A stretch of 64,000 nucleotides of DNA from Dokdonia sinensis (GCF_003688895.1 NZ_REFV01000006.1:1-64000), one strand, 5' to 3'. Counted from the first letter of the stretch, positions 45,251 to 54,500 are shown. Made by a program: numbers and translations. The notes: generated by a model from the letters alone, not told the origin.

Positions 45251-45985
45251 TTATTGCTTCAGAAGAAAGTCAATCTGGTCTTTAAGTCCTGTGAGTGCGG
45301 GTTCGGGGTATGAAGGATCATTGCCAGAGAGCATTACACCGTTTTCTACAAACCGAATCGTTCCCGAAGCATCCACAAGAATGAGCTTAGGGAACGCATT
45401 ATTTTCAAGGTCTCGGGAAAGGTATTGCGCTGCATCAACCAGATGTTCAAAATAAAACGGTTTGCGTTCTAAAAATGTATTCACCTTATCTTTATCGTCA
45501 AAGGTGATAGCGACAAAATTTACCTTGCTTCCATAACTATCCTTTAGGTAATTTAAGTAAGGAATTTCTGTAATGCAAGGCGGGCAGTTCGTAAACCATA
45601 AATTTACGAGGGTCACCTTCCCTTTGTAATCTTCATTTCGTTTTAAATTACTATTGAGGTTGAGCAGTTCAAAGTCGGGTAGGGGTTGCTCAATCATAGC
45701 GGCTACTCCTGTGTTTATCCCTAATTCAGACGAATTAGACTGCGACAGAATAACTTCTACATTCTGGATGATGGAATCTTGTCGTACAGCCATAGAGCGT
45801 ACTTTGTATGAAGCAGTTGTAAATTTAAAAGTGCTGTTTTCAGAATAATTGTTTTCTATAGATTGCAGTTCTACTTGAAAATCATCTGTGGAGTAGATTT
45901 TACCTTGAAAATTGAAATAGGTTTCTTGGGCCGCTGCGGTTAAGGAAAGAGCGCTTAGTAGAACAATAGTCCAAATTTTCATCAT
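45251..45985 (-). CDS. Exported thioredoxin-like protein (TlpA/ResA type)
   Basis: Periplasmic disulfide oxidoreductase. A signal peptide (ending SLTAAAQ) precedes a 90-residue N-terminal domain and a thioredoxin fold with WFTNCPPCITEIPYLN (CxxC active site), IRFVENGVMLSGN and a C-terminal LKDQIDFLLKQ. The CPPC site and short insert are TlpA-like, as in proteins that keep other envelope proteins reduced. A start at the second codon is also possible. It is the fourth gene of a minus-strand set from 48144. Confidence 0.9.
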   Translation of the reverse strand: MMKIWTIVLLSALSLTAAAQETYFNFQGKIYSTDDFQVELQSIENNYSENSTFKFTTASYKVRSMAVRQDSIIQNVEVILSQSNSSELGINTGVAAMIEQPLPDFELLNLNSNLKRNEDYKGKVTLVNLWFTNCPPCITEIPYLNYLKDSYGSKVNFVAITFDDKDKVNTFLERKPFYFEHLVDAAQYLSRDLENNAFPKLILVDASGTIRFVENGVMLSGNDPSYPEPALTGLKDQIDFLLKQ

Positions 45986-46015
45986 TTTCTTATTTCAATC
46001 TAAGGAAGCGATTTC

Positions 46016-47140
46016 TTAGAGATTCTTACGATACGTGCGTCTACGTTTATGCAGTTCGTGTTCATATCCCTTCCAGAGCTGCTGTATCGCTTTGTTTTCT
46101 TCTAATTCTGGATTGGTCTCCACGTCTGTGATTCCTTCTTTATTAAATAGTTCTTGCATCTTTTGGAAGATGACGGCAGTAACTCCTTTTCCTTGATATT
46201 CTGGCTCAATGCCTATTAAGTAAAAAGCAGCAGTATCATTTTTCTTTCTAGCTTTCAGTAAATGAAAAAAGCCAGTAGGAAACAATCTTCCATTTGCTTT
46301 TTTAAGGGCTTTATTAAATGAAGGCATTACAATAGCAAAGGCAACGAGTCTTCCCTCTTGATCCTGAATACATTTGATGTAGTCAGGATTTATATATTTT
46401 ATGAACTTATCTTTATAATGGTCGATTTGGTACTGTTTTATTGGTACAAAAGTACTCAGCGTATTATAGGTCTTATTCAATAAGCCGAACATTTCATCTA
46501 CGTAAGGTTTGATTTCGGCAGTAGTTTTAAAATCTAAAGGTTTGAGTTTATAACGCTCTGAGATGATATTTGAGAATTTTGCAACCTTGGGGTTCTGCTT
46601 TTCTGCAGGTTGTATTTTTATTTTAAATTCTACCCACTCGGCTGCTTTTTCAAATCCTAGCTGTTCAAAGTGGTCTTTGTAATATGGATAGTTGTACCAG
46701 GTAATCATAGTATTGAGATACTCAAATCCTTCAATTAACATTCCTGCTTTTTCCATATTTGAAAAACCTACTGGACCTTCCATCCATTCTAGATTTTTCT
46801 TTTTTCCTATTTCTGCAACCTTATCTAGTAGCGCTTTAGTTACTTCGATATCATCTATCGCGTCAAACCATCCAAAACGCATTTTACGCTTGCCTTGCTC
46901 TTCGATCTCAATATTATTTGTTATCGCACAAATACGACCTACAGGCTTCTCTTGTTTGAAAGCCATAAAATACCGAGCCGTTGCATTTTTAAATACAGGA
47001 TTCTTTGCGGGATCCATACTTTCCAACTCATCAGATATAAGTGGTGGTACCCAGTTAGGTTCATTCTTATAAAGCTCAAATGGATATTTTACAAATCTCT
47101 TGAGCTCTTTAGGACTAGTTAGTTCTTTAATTTCAATCAT
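46016..47140 (-). CDS. GNAT-like N-acetyltransferase family protein
   Basis: Cytoplasmic acyl-CoA-dependent transferase fold. The N-terminal half has FVKYPFELYKNEPNWVPPLISDELE and the FGWFDAIDD / GPVGFSNMEKAGMLIEGF region; the C-terminal half has the GNAT pattern AFAIVMPSFNKAL, then LIGIEPEYQGKGVTAVIFQKMQ with the CoA-binding Q-G-K-G-V turn. The 374 residues are long for GNAT, suggesting two lobes. No substrate can be named. It is 8 bp from the 47149 gene. Confidence 0.8.
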   Translation of the reverse strand: MIEIKELTSPKELKRFVKYPFELYKNEPNWVPPLISDELESMDPAKNPVFKNATARYFMAFKQEKPVGRICAITNNIEIEEQGKRKMRFGWFDAIDDIEVTKALLDKVAEIGKKKNLEWMEGPVGFSNMEKAGMLIEGFEYLNTMITWYNYPYYKDHFEQLGFEKAAEWVEFKIKIQPAEKQNPKVAKFSNIISERYKLKPLDFKTTAEIKPYVDEMFGLLNKTYNTLSTFVPIKQYQIDHYKDKFIKYINPDYIKCIQDQEGRLVAFAIVMPSFNKALKKANGRLFPTGFFHLLKARKKNDTAAFYLIGIEPEYQGKGVTAVIFQKMQELFNKEGITDVETNPELEENKAIQQLWKGYEHELHKRRRTYRKNL

Positions 47141-47148
47141 AGGGGTTA

Positions 47149-48144
47149 TTATATGCCGTCACCGTCAAAGTCTGGCACATCTTTACGTTTATTCTTTTTC
47201 TTAGCCTTTTTTGCGGCTTTCTTTTTCATTTTCTTGTCTAGTTTGCTTTCGCCAGTGTTTCCATCATCTAGAAATATTTTTTCATCACCATTGTGCATAT
47301 CAAAACGATAAGAGGCTCCTAATGCTATGTTCTGACGGGCAGGAGTATCTTTAAGGTTAAACAAACCTGAAATGTCTACTTGAAAGTCTGGTGTAAAAAG
47401 ATATGCGGCACCACCTCTAATAATCTGATCAGAATATAAATCCCCATTTATGAGTTGAAACTCTAGAAAACCAGCAATTTTTGGTGTAAAAGAATGGGTC
47501 ATTGTAGTAATCCAGGTGTAGGATGGGAAATCTGTACCTATGTATTCTCCTATGACATTGTTTACCCATACCCAGCGACCCCAATTATTTTGTGTAATAA
47601 TTGCTACCGTAGGGCTTATTCCTTCTTGCACCGTAAAAAATGGGTTGTCTTTTGTTCCAAAATTTGCTCCAGCATATACCGCAACAGACGGGATGAGATT
47701 CTTCCATTTGAACTTACGGTTTGCCCAGTAGCTATATAGGTTTACCTCTTCCTCTTCGTTTTTTCCTGGATCATAAAAAAGATATTTTGCACCGAGGGTC
47801 AGTGTTTCAAAATCACTAAACTGTCTTTGCGCAACGTTGCCCGTTGTAAAGTTTAGCGTGCTATTCTGAAAACGACCTAAAACACTAATTTCCAGCTGTT
47901 CTTTCCAGACTCCATAGCGTGCACTAAAATCAATTCCCCAAATATCTGTATCAGTATTAAGAAGTTGATGTTTATCACTCCCCGTATCGTATCCAGCTTC
48001 AAATTGTAATACATTTTTCCCTACAGCATAGGCTCCCTGTGACTGTCCAGGTCTATTTGAGTTTAATGTTTCTGTGTACTGCGCATAGGTTTTTCCGCTT
48101 AAAGCAAAAATTGTCACAGCACAAGCTAAAAGTAATCTAGACAT
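47149..48144 (-). CDS. Outer-membrane transporter-like barrel protein
   Basis: Signal peptide (to about residue 21, ending TYAQY) then NSNRPGQSQGAYAVGKNVLQFEAGY, the start of the 'phenol MetA deg'-type barrel family found in Bacteroidota. Amphipathic strands continue to about residue 285. The tail is an unusually Lys-rich stretch (KKMKKKAAKKAKKKNKRKD) ending in DGDGI, probably a periplasmic extension. Role unknown; an export or sensing porin is a guess. First gene of the set. Confidence 0.75.
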   Translation of the reverse strand: MSRLLLACAVTIFALSGKTYAQYTETLNSNRPGQSQGAYAVGKNVLQFEAGYDTGSDKHQLLNTDTDIWGIDFSARYGVWKEQLEISVLGRFQNSTLNFTTGNVAQRQFSDFETLTLGAKYLFYDPGKNEEEEVNLYSYWANRKFKWKNLIPSVAVYAGANFGTKDNPFFTVQEGISPTVAIITQNNWGRWVWVNNVIGEYIGTDFPSYTWITTMTHSFTPKIAGFLEFQLINGDLYSDQIIRGGAAYLFTPDFQVDISGLFNLKDTPARQNIALGASYRFDMHNGDEKIFLDDGNTGESKLDKKMKKKAAKKAKKKNKRKDVPDFDGDGI

Positions 48145-48163
48145 AATAGTAGGGTTAGGAGTT

Positions 48164-48171
48164 CAAATATA
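48164..48171 (-). promoter_or_regulatory. Candidate -7 element of the 48144-44602 gene set
   Basis: TATATTTG on the minus strand, 20 bp before the first start codon. No TTG at the expected spacing. Confidence 0.4.
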
Positions 48172-48265
48172 GCAGAATTTATCATTTTTTTAAGCTTCGA
48201 CGGGGGCTAGTTGCGGCTCAATATCATTAATTTTACCACAATGATGTGAAAATAGACAAGCCCGT

Positions 48266-48517
48266 ATGGAAAGCTTTCTTAAAACGATATTAATCATTCT
48301 GTTGGTATATTTTTCTCTAAAGTTTTTAGGGAAGTTACTTATGCCTTATTTAATGCGTTACATAGCCAAAAAAGCAGGTCAAAAAATGGAAAGTGTCTTT
48401 AAAGGTTTTGAAGGATCTCAACAGCCAGGTAAGACGCAACCTCCCAAAAAAGAACCTGTTGCTAAAAAATCTACCAAAGTGGTAGGTGAATACATAGACT
48501 ACGAAGAAATAGATTAA
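48266..48517 (+). CDS. Small membrane-anchored protein (DUF4834-like)
   Basis: An 83-residue protein with one N-terminal membrane helix (LKTILIILLVYFSLKFLGKLL), a basic amphipathic segment (RYIAKKAGQKM) and a Pro/Lys-rich tail ending VVGEYIDYEEID. The YIDYEEI(D) end and size match the DUF4834 family, common in flavobacteria, of unknown function. First of a three-gene plus-strand group with msrA-like and EamA genes. Confidence 0.8.
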   Translation: MESFLKTILIILLVYFSLKFLGKLLMPYLMRYIAKKAGQKMESVFKGFEGSQQPGKTQPPKKEPVAKKSTKVVGEYIDYEEID

Positions 48518-48583
48518 TTAACCCTCACACGCTTTAAAGAGCAATTTGCTCAAAGTATGGCAACGCTATAGCTGTGATATTTT

Positions 48584-49087
48584 ATGAGTTCTAATAGTAA
48601 AATCGCTTTTGGCGGTGGTTGCCATTGGTGTACCGAGGCCGTGTTTCAATCCATAAAAGGGGTTTTTAAAGTTGAACAAGGGTATATGGCTTCAGAGCTT
48701 CCCTATGATTCTTTATCTGAAGCTGTCATTATATATTATGATCGGGAGCAAATTTCTTTAAAAGTACTTATAGAAATTCATCTTTATACACACGAAAGCA
48801 CCTCTAATCACAGTATGCGAGATAATTATCGCTCAGCAGTTTATTATTTTAACGAGGAGGATTTTGCTTTTGCGAAAGCATATATATCAAAATTCCAACA
48901 AGATTTTAATAGGCCCTTAATTACTCAAGTATTACCTTTTAAAATATTTAAAGCATCTCGGGAGTCTATCAGAGATTATTATAAGAAAAACCCAGAAAAA
49001 CCATTCTGTAAACGCTACATTGCGCCAAAATTGAAACTAATTTTAGAAAAGTTTCAAAATCATTATAATCCCTCATTTGCGAGTTAA
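48584..49087 (+). CDS. msrA: Peptide methionine sulfoxide reductase A-like protein
   Basis: Reduces methionine-S-sulfoxide in damaged proteins. The catalytic Cys13 lies in FGGGCHWCTEAVF; the family normally has GGGCFWC, so the Phe-to-His change is unusual. QGYMASELPYDSLSEAVIIYYD and STSNHSMRDNYRSAVYYFN follow the MsrA pattern (SxHxxDxGxQYRSxIYY) with several changes, including Asp-x-Asn for Asp-x-Gly-x-Gln. This may be a paralogue with altered activity. A degenerate FAKA motif (FAFAKAYISK) is in frame at about residue 97. Confidence 0.85.
   Translation: MSSNSKIAFGGGCHWCTEAVFQSIKGVFKVEQGYMASELPYDSLSEAVIIYYDREQISLKVLIEIHLYTHESTSNHSMRDNYRSAVYYFNEEDFAFAKAYISKFQQDFNRPLITQVLPFKIFKASRESIRDYYKKNPEKPFCKRYIAPKLKLILEKFQNHYNPSFAS
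48865..48880. repeat. FAKA palindrome, degenerate copy 11 (in msrA)
   Basis: GCTTTTGCGAAAGC: one change from the exact core, still read as Ala-Phe-Ala-Lys-Ala. Confidence 0.65.
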
Positions 49088-49102
49088 TTGCTCGTCTGTT
49101 TT

Positions 49103-50023
49103 ATGAAAAAAGAGACCTATCTCGTTGTTCTCGCTTTCTTCTCGATATACGTATTCTGGGGTTCAACATATTTGTGGAATAAGATTGTGGTCTCTGAAGC
49201 ACCAGCATTTATGCTCGCCTCATTGCGATTTACCATTGCCGGAGCTCTTATTTTTATAATTGCAGCGGCGACAGGGCGATCTCTTAAAATCACTCAAAAG
49301 CAATTTCTCAATTCTGTTCTTGCAGGATTTTTATTTCTTGCGTATGGTAATGGGGTATTTGTATGGGCACTTAATTATGTAAATAGCGGTTTTGCCGCAT
49401 TGCTGGCGGCATTACAACCGTTATCCATACTCGTAATGATGCGTATTTCACAACGTAAAGCGCTCAAACCAAAATCTATGATAGGCGTCTGCTTGGGACT
49501 CTTTGGAATGTATTTGCTTGTGAGTCAACGTGATATTGCTTTGCAAGAAGGTGCCGTTTTAGGAATTGTAATGATATTTACCTGTATCATTAGTTGGGGT
49601 ATAGGCAGCCTTTTTGTTGCCAAAGCAGATTTACCCAAGAATTTTTTTATAGCCACAGGTTACCAGATGGTTACTGCAGGAGTTTTACTCGCTTTGGGAA
49701 GTAGATTTATTTTACAAGAAACCTGGAACACTCCGTTAGACTGGAGTTCTAGCGCTCAGATATCTATGGGATGCCTGATATTATTTGGTGGGATTGCGGC
49801 ATTTACCTCCTTTAATTATTTACTTAAAAAAGTGTCTACAGAAAAAGTCGCCACATCTGCATATGTAAATCCTGTAATCGCCTTATTTTTAGGCTGGTAT
49901 TTTCTGGAAGAAATTGTTACCACACAATCTATTATTGCCGCAGGGATTCTTCTTACTGGTGTTTATTTTATAAATACTGTTCGTCAGAAGGAGGGAAGGA
50001 AGCCCACTGGTAAAAAGGCATAA
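49103..50023 (+). CDS. EamA/DMT-family inner-membrane transporter
   Basis: Ten-helix drug/metabolite transporter-type permease with two EamA repeats (about 5-140 and 150-295). The N-terminal motif VFWGSTYLWNKIV and helix-end patterns such as GVYFINTVRQK fit RhaT/YdcZ-like EamA members. I use the ATG at 49103; a TTG at 49088 directly after the msrA stop would add five residues. Substrate unknown. It ends in a basic tail (KEGRKPTGKKA). Confidence 0.92.
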   Translation: MKKETYLVVLAFFSIYVFWGSTYLWNKIVVSEAPAFMLASLRFTIAGALIFIIAAATGRSLKITQKQFLNSVLAGFLFLAYGNGVFVWALNYVNSGFAALLAALQPLSILVMMRISQRKALKPKSMIGVCLGLFGMYLLVSQRDIALQEGAVLGIVMIFTCIISWGIGSLFVAKADLPKNFFIATGYQMVTAGVLLALGSRFILQETWNTPLDWSSSAQISMGCLILFGGIAAFTSFNYLLKKVSTEKVATSAYVNPVIALFLGWYFLEEIVTTQSIIAAGILLTGVYFINTVRQKEGRKPTGKKA

Positions 50024-50047
50024 AAAATCCCGCAATTGCGGGATTTT
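50023..50047. terminator. Bidirectional terminator
   Basis: AAAATCCCGC pairs perfectly with GCGGGATTTT around AATT, between convergent genes. Confidence 0.85.
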
Positions 50048-50070
50048 CAATTTAATCTACTTTTTACTAG

Positions 50071-50373
50071 TTATGATACTTTCTCGACTTCTGCTTCGAT
50101 AATATCTTCGGTATATGCTGCCGTTCTTTGAGCAGAGTTTTTAGCTTTATTTGTTTCGCGCTCTAGAGCACCTTTAAGTTGTGTTAATCTGTCAGAAACT
50201 TGTCCCTCAACATCTTCGTATGTCTCTTTTATAGTATCTCCAGCCTTACGTGCTTTAGCCTTTAATTTTGCTTTTTCTTCAGGACTCATATTTTTATATT
50301 TCCAGTATCCGAATAATCCAGCTGCTAGCGTTGCGATTCCTGCTCCTATTAATCCTTTGGTTCTTTTTTCCAT
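50071..50373 (-). CDS. YtxH-like membrane-anchored helical protein
   Basis: 100 residues: a glycine-rich membrane helix (TKGLIGAGIATLAAGLFGYWKYKN) then a long charged amphipathic helix (SPEEKAKLKAKARKAGDTIKETYEDVEGQVSDRL). This layout is that of YtxH/gas-vesicle-protein-like stress proteins. Probably cell-envelope, function unknown. Confidence 0.75.
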   Translation of the reverse strand: MEKRTKGLIGAGIATLAAGLFGYWKYKNMSPEEKAKLKAKARKAGDTIKETYEDVEGQVSDRLTQLKGALERETNKAKNSAQRTAAYTEDIIEAEVEKVS

Positions 50374-50503
50374 AGCTCGTTTATATATTTAAATTTTGTG
50401 TATACCAAATATACTACTGCCATAGAGCACGAGCTAGTACTTTATGATGTCCATAGTAAACATTTATGACTTACTAAATCAATTTTAAGAATTAGCAATC
50501 TTC

Positions 50504-50830
50504 TTATGCTACAGCCTCTGTCAGGGTGTAGTAATGGAGTAAGTTTTTATAGAATGTTATGTTTCCAGCATCTGCTCTTACGCAAGACTTTAGGAAGGCA
50601 TTTAGATCATCATAATTTATTGTCACATTACAGCCTTTTGATAATACGGCAACACCGAGACAAATAGTTTTTTCTATTTTATCTATCGTGACACTTGAGG
50701 CATTAAAGAAGTGTTTAATGATGGCATTATGCAGCTCTTGAAACCCTTTGTGCGCTTTCTGATTTTCTCTTGTCGAATAGTCTATTAGGTTGTGAAGACC
50801 ATTAATGATAAGTGTATTTTCTTGGCTCAT
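50504..50830 (-). CDS. Hypothetical small soluble protein
   Basis: 108 residues with no signal or membrane segment. It looks all-helical, with ENTLIINGLHNLIDYSTREN at the start and a single CVRAD cysteine late. No family recognised. It is 130 bp upstream of the YtxH-like gene on the same strand; the gap shows no terminator. Coding status rests on its length and start position. Confidence 0.6.
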   Translation of the reverse strand: MSQENTLIINGLHNLIDYSTRENQKAHKGFQELHNAIIKHFFNASSVTIDKIEKTICLGVAVLSKGCNVTINYDDLNAFLKSCVRADAGNITFYKNLLHYYTLTEAVA

Positions 50831-50947
50831 AACTTTCAGTTTTTTGGTTTAGAGTAAAATTAAGATTGATTTTGACACTACCTTTTGTTTTATAAAATGT
50901 TTAACTAATAATTAAAACGATTAAACAAATTGAACTCATTTGGGTTA

Positions 50948-50963
50948 TGCTTTCGCGAAAGCG
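50948..50963. repeat. FAKA palindrome, copy 12
   Basis: Exact core in the intergenic DNA 108 bp before the DoxX-like gene at 51072. Confidence 0.9.
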
Positions 50964-51071
50964 AACAAAACGAAAACACTTTCCAGCAGAAAAATTTTTG
51001 AAAAACTGTTTAATAGTAGTTAAAATAGTTTCCCATAATTGAGAATAACCGTAACTTTTAAACAAAAATAT

Positions 51072-51437
51072 ATGGAATATTTTAGCTACGCATTACAGCT
51101 CATTGTTGGGTTAAGTCTTTTAAACGTCTGGTTATTGCAATACAATAAACCAACACAATGGCGTGGCGGAAACGCTCAAAACATCAAAGAAGAATTTCAA
51201 GTATATGGGCTACCCGTATGGATGTGTTATGCTGTCGGAACTTTAAAAGTAATTGGGGCGCTAGGTCTCATTGCTGCTATCTGGTTTCCTGAACTCTTGC
51301 GACCGTGTGCAATTGGGTTAGCTATATTATTAGCTGGATCTGTAGTAATGCATTTTAAAATTAATGATCCTTTAAAAAAATCTTTTCCGGCGCTTTTATT
51401 TTTGAGTATGTGCGTTTATCTCGCTTTAAGTATATAG
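51072..51437 (+). CDS. DoxX-like four-helix membrane protein (1)
   Basis: About 121 residues with four membrane helices (MEYFSYALQLIVGLSLLNVWLL; WMCYAVGTLKVIGALGLIAAIWFP; PCAIGLAILLAGSVVMHFKI; PALLFLSMCVYLALSI). The Q-W-R-G segment and helix pattern fit DoxX-like proteins. I start at the ATG; a TTG at 51039 would add eleven residues. Its last 12 bp overlap the end of the convergent DoxX-like gene. Confidence 0.82.
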   Translation: MEYFSYALQLIVGLSLLNVWLLQYNKPTQWRGGNAQNIKEEFQVYGLPVWMCYAVGTLKVIGALGLIAAIWFPELLRPCAIGLAILLAGSVVMHFKINDPLKKSFPALLFLSMCVYLALSI

Positions 51438-51782
51438 CATATTTACGTAGATAGAGTAAGCAATTACAGCATTAAGTATACAATAAATCAGAGAGGGTGA
51501 TGACTGTAATGGCGTGTCCTTAATCTTAAGGCGCACACCAAACCCAAAAAGCATTAAAACAGATAATCCCACAGCTCCAATAAAGGCAAGTAGTGGTATA
51601 TAAAAATATCCTATTAATAATGCCACGGCACCAGCAACCTGAAGTGCTCCTACGAGTGGTCTATGTTTGTCCAGATTATAGCGTATAAATTCTGCCTTCA
51701 TACGAGGGTCAATAAAACAACCTATACCAAAAAAAAGAAACGATACTGACGAGAATAGGATAAGAACTAAAAGTGTTTTCAT
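51426..51782 (-). CDS. DoxX-like four-helix membrane protein (2)
   Basis: 118 residues, four helices, with MKAEFIRYNLDKHRPLVGALQVAGAVALLIGYFY, a DoxX-type pattern. It converges with the gene at 51072 and overlaps its 3' end by 12 bp (51426-51437). The two genes are related in fold but not close in sequence. Function unknown; some DoxX-like proteins act in quinone or thiol metabolism. Confidence 0.8.
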   Translation of the reverse strand: MKTLLVLILFSSVSFLFFGIGCFIDPRMKAEFIRYNLDKHRPLVGALQVAGAVALLIGYFYIPLLAFIGAVGLSVLMLFGFGVRLKIKDTPLQSSPSLIYCILNAVIAYSIYVNMLYT

Positions 51783-51846
51783 AGCAACTTAAAAGTAATG
51801 CTATTTTTTATTGTTAGGCCTGAGGATTGGATTTAATTAGAATATA

Positions 51847-51861
51847 GCTTTCGCGAAAGCG
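51847..51861. repeat. FAKA palindrome, copy 13
   Basis: Exact core between the DoxX-like gene (2) and the surface protein at 52004, which starts 142 bp later. It also lies upstream of the minus-strand gene. Confidence 0.9.
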
Positions 51862-52003
51862 AAAAAAAGTGCGTAGTAAAATTTCTTTGCTTTTTTTATA
51901 GAAGCTGCCTGGCCTCTACAAATACATTGAAAAAGCAAATTACATCCTCTTACAGACAAAAACTTGCTTCCTATATTCTTATTTTTGGAGCGCTAGAAAA
52001 AGA

Positions 52004-54322
52004 ATGAAGAATCTATTTCCCCTTTTGATTTTCCTTATTGGCAGCGGTATGTATGGACAGTTTATACAAGTAGACAGTCAGTCATTTACTGCACAAGAGT
52101 TGATAGAGGACATACTGATAGAAAGTGATTGCATAAGCGACGTTGTTGTTACAAATGTTGTGGGAGGAGATTTTCAAGGAGTAGATCAGAGCTACGGTTA
52201 TTTTGACGCGTCAGGAACCGACTTTCCATTTGAGAACGGACTTGTATTAAGTACGGGTAGATTACAGAATGTAGATGGTCCCAATACCACATTAAGTGAC
52301 GATGATGCTCAGGGATGGGCAGGAGATAGAGATCTCGAAGACATTCTGGATGAGAGTAACACTACAAACGCTACGATAATAGAATTTGACTTCACAAGTG
52401 TAGCTTCAGAAATTAGTTTCCGCTATCTATTTGCTTCAGAAGAATATCAGGAAAATGATGCAAATACCTGCCGTTTTTCAGATTTGTTTGGTTTTTTGAT
52501 AAGGCGGGGAGATGAGCAGCAATATAAAAATATAGCGCTCGTTCCAGATACCCAAACCCCTGTAAAAGTTACTACCGTACATCCAGAAATACCAGGCGGA
52601 TGTGCTGCCGAAAATGAATTCTATTTTGAAAGTTTTAATGGTGCAGACGTGCCTATAAATTTTAACGGACAGACTAAAATACTCACAGCAACAACAGAAG
52701 TTATTCCTAATATTTCCTATCACGTCAAGCTTGTCATCGCAGATGAGCAAAATTTTCGTTTTGACTCTGCGGTATTTCTTGAAGGAGGGAGTTTTAAACT
52801 TGCTACAGATCTAGGAGAAAATAGGTTGCTTAGTACTGCAAGTGCTCTTTGCCCAAATGAAACCCAGCTTCTAGATGCTACAAACTCTCAGGCGACAAGC
52901 TACGCCTGGTTTAAGAATGATGAGTTGCTATTATCAGAAACAGATCCCACCCTTCTTGTGGAGGATCCTGGAACCTTTCGAGTGGTGGTTACTTTAGGAA
53001 ACGGCTGTACATCTTTCGGGGAGGTTACTATAGAATATGGAGAGCTGCCCGAAACATTTGATACGGTTTTACAGCAATGTGATCCAGATGATAATGGTCG
53101 TACATCATTTAATTTACTTCAAGCAAATGATATTATTACTAATAATGATAACGAACTTCTTGTAGTCGCATATTACACCACTCAAGCATTTGCGATCGCA
53201 AATACTAATGAAATACCGGATCCTAGATCGTTTCAGAACAGCGCAGAAAATCAAATTGTTTATGCCCGAGTAGAAAATCGTTCTGGGTGTTTTAGTATTG
53301 CCGCTGTAGAGCTCACAACAGCTTTTAATACACTTATAATAGATGATATTACAATTTGTGATACTGACGAGATAGATGATGGATTTACCGAAACGCCGTT
53401 AATCAATTTTACAAGCACCTTCCAATCTTTATTACCTTCTGGAGCGACTGTAAATTATTATCGTTCATCTGGAGATGCGTTATTTGAAGTAAATGGGTTA
53501 TCAGATCCATTTACTAACGAGGTCAGAAATAGACAAACCTTATACGTAAGGGTAGAAAATAGCGGAGATTGTTATGCAATAGCTCCTTTGGACCTATTCA
53601 TTGCTTCTGCGCCATTGCTTCCTGAAGATACATCTGTGGCGTATTGCATAAATGAAGCACCAATTCCAATAATGATAGAGAGCGGTGTGCAAAATCCTGA
53701 ACTATACAATTATGCTTGGACCTATAACGGGTCTTCAATCCCAAATGAGACTAACGCCATTGCTGTAAATGAAACTGGAAGCTATGAAGTAACCGTAACC
53801 TCATCTAGTGGCTGTTCTCGTTCAAGGACAATAACAATAACCGCTTCAGAACTTCCTGAAGTAACAGCCGTTGTGGTTAACGATGGTATTAACAATAATA
53901 GCATTAATGTTACCGTGAGTGGAGGAGGAGCATATGAATTTTTACTCGACAATGGATCTTATCAAGAAAATGGACTTTTTACAAACGTCACTCCTGGCAC
54001 CCATCGGGTCTACATAAGAGATATTAATGGCTGTGGAACAATTGTAGAGGAAGTGTCTGTGATAGGATTTCCCAAATATTTCACACCTAATGGAGATGGG
54101 TATCACGATTTTTGGCGTGTTGAGGGGGTTACTAGGGATAATCCAACAGAATCATTTATGATTTTTGACCGTTTTGGCAAACTACTTTACACAGCAAAGG
54201 ATATGCGTTCTGGCTGGAATGGTAAATATCAAGGTGCTACATTACCAACAAATGGGTACTGGTACAAGGTAAAACTCTCTGATGGAAGGACTTTTACAGG
54301 CGGATTTACTTTAATTAGATGA
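52004..54322 (+). CDS. Surface protein with choice-of-anchor L and T9SS type B C-terminal domain
   Basis: T9SS-exported protein. A signal peptide (to about residue 20) is followed by a choice-of-anchor L domain (about 35-260; GYFDASGTDFPFENGLVLSTG, SFRYLFASEEYQEN), an Ig-like domain (about 275-345; SYAWFKNDELLLSETDPTLLV), CDDP-type repeats (about 350-520), a second Ig-like domain (about 545-610), and a C-terminal gliding-associated domain (about 680-772; FPKYFTPNGDGYHDFWRVEG, IFDRFGKLLY, TFTGGFTLIR). The 772 residues are a normal mosaic for this class. Adhesion is likely; no enzyme motif. Confidence 0.87.
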   Translation: MKNLFPLLIFLIGSGMYGQFIQVDSQSFTAQELIEDILIESDCISDVVVTNVVGGDFQGVDQSYGYFDASGTDFPFENGLVLSTGRLQNVDGPNTTLSDDDAQGWAGDRDLEDILDESNTTNATIIEFDFTSVASEISFRYLFASEEYQENDANTCRFSDLFGFLIRRGDEQQYKNIALVPDTQTPVKVTTVHPEIPGGCAAENEFYFESFNGADVPINFNGQTKILTATTEVIPNISYHVKLVIADEQNFRFDSAVFLEGGSFKLATDLGENRLLSTASALCPNETQLLDATNSQATSYAWFKNDELLLSETDPTLLVEDPGTFRVVVTLGNGCTSFGEVTIEYGELPETFDTVLQQCDPDDNGRTSFNLLQANDIITNNDNELLVVAYYTTQAFAIANTNEIPDPRSFQNSAENQIVYARVENRSGCFSIAAVELTTAFNTLIIDDITICDTDEIDDGFTETPLINFTSTFQSLLPSGATVNYYRSSGDALFEVNGLSDPFTNEVRNRQTLYVRVENSGDCYAIAPLDLFIASAPLLPEDTSVAYCINEAPIPIMIESGVQNPELYNYAWTYNGSSIPNETNAIAVNETGSYEVTVTSSSGCSRSRTITITASELPEVTAVVVNDGINNNSINVTVSGGGAYEFLLDNGSYQENGLFTNVTPGTHRVYIRDINGCGTIVEEVSVIGFPKYFTPNGDGYHDFWRVEGVTRDNPTESFMIFDRFGKLLYTAKDMRSGWNGKYQGATLPTNGYWYKVKLSDGRTFTGGFTLIR

Positions 54323-54340
54323 TCATTTAGATGTTATTAA

Positions 54341-54360
54341 TACGCTTTCGCGAAAGCGTA
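54341..54360. repeat. FAKA palindrome, copy 14 (20-bp perfect, 22 with flanks)
   Basis: TACGCTTTCGCGAAAGCGTA, 18 bp after the surface-protein stop and 176 bp before the cspA start. Confidence 0.9.
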
Positions 54361-54492
54361 TACCAGATAATTCACCTTTTTACAAAAGACTTAAAGTGCT
54401 GAGTACCTTGACTACAGGAGCTTGGTCATTATTATTACACAAATTATTGAAAATAAAGGAATTAATTCAAGTGCAATTAGAATTAATGGCAT

Positions 54493-54500
54493 TACATTTG
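54493..54500 (+). promoter_or_regulatory. Candidate -7 element of cspA
   Basis: TACATTTG matches TAnnTTTG, 36 bp upstream of the cspA ATG, giving a leader of about 30 nt. Confidence 0.5.
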
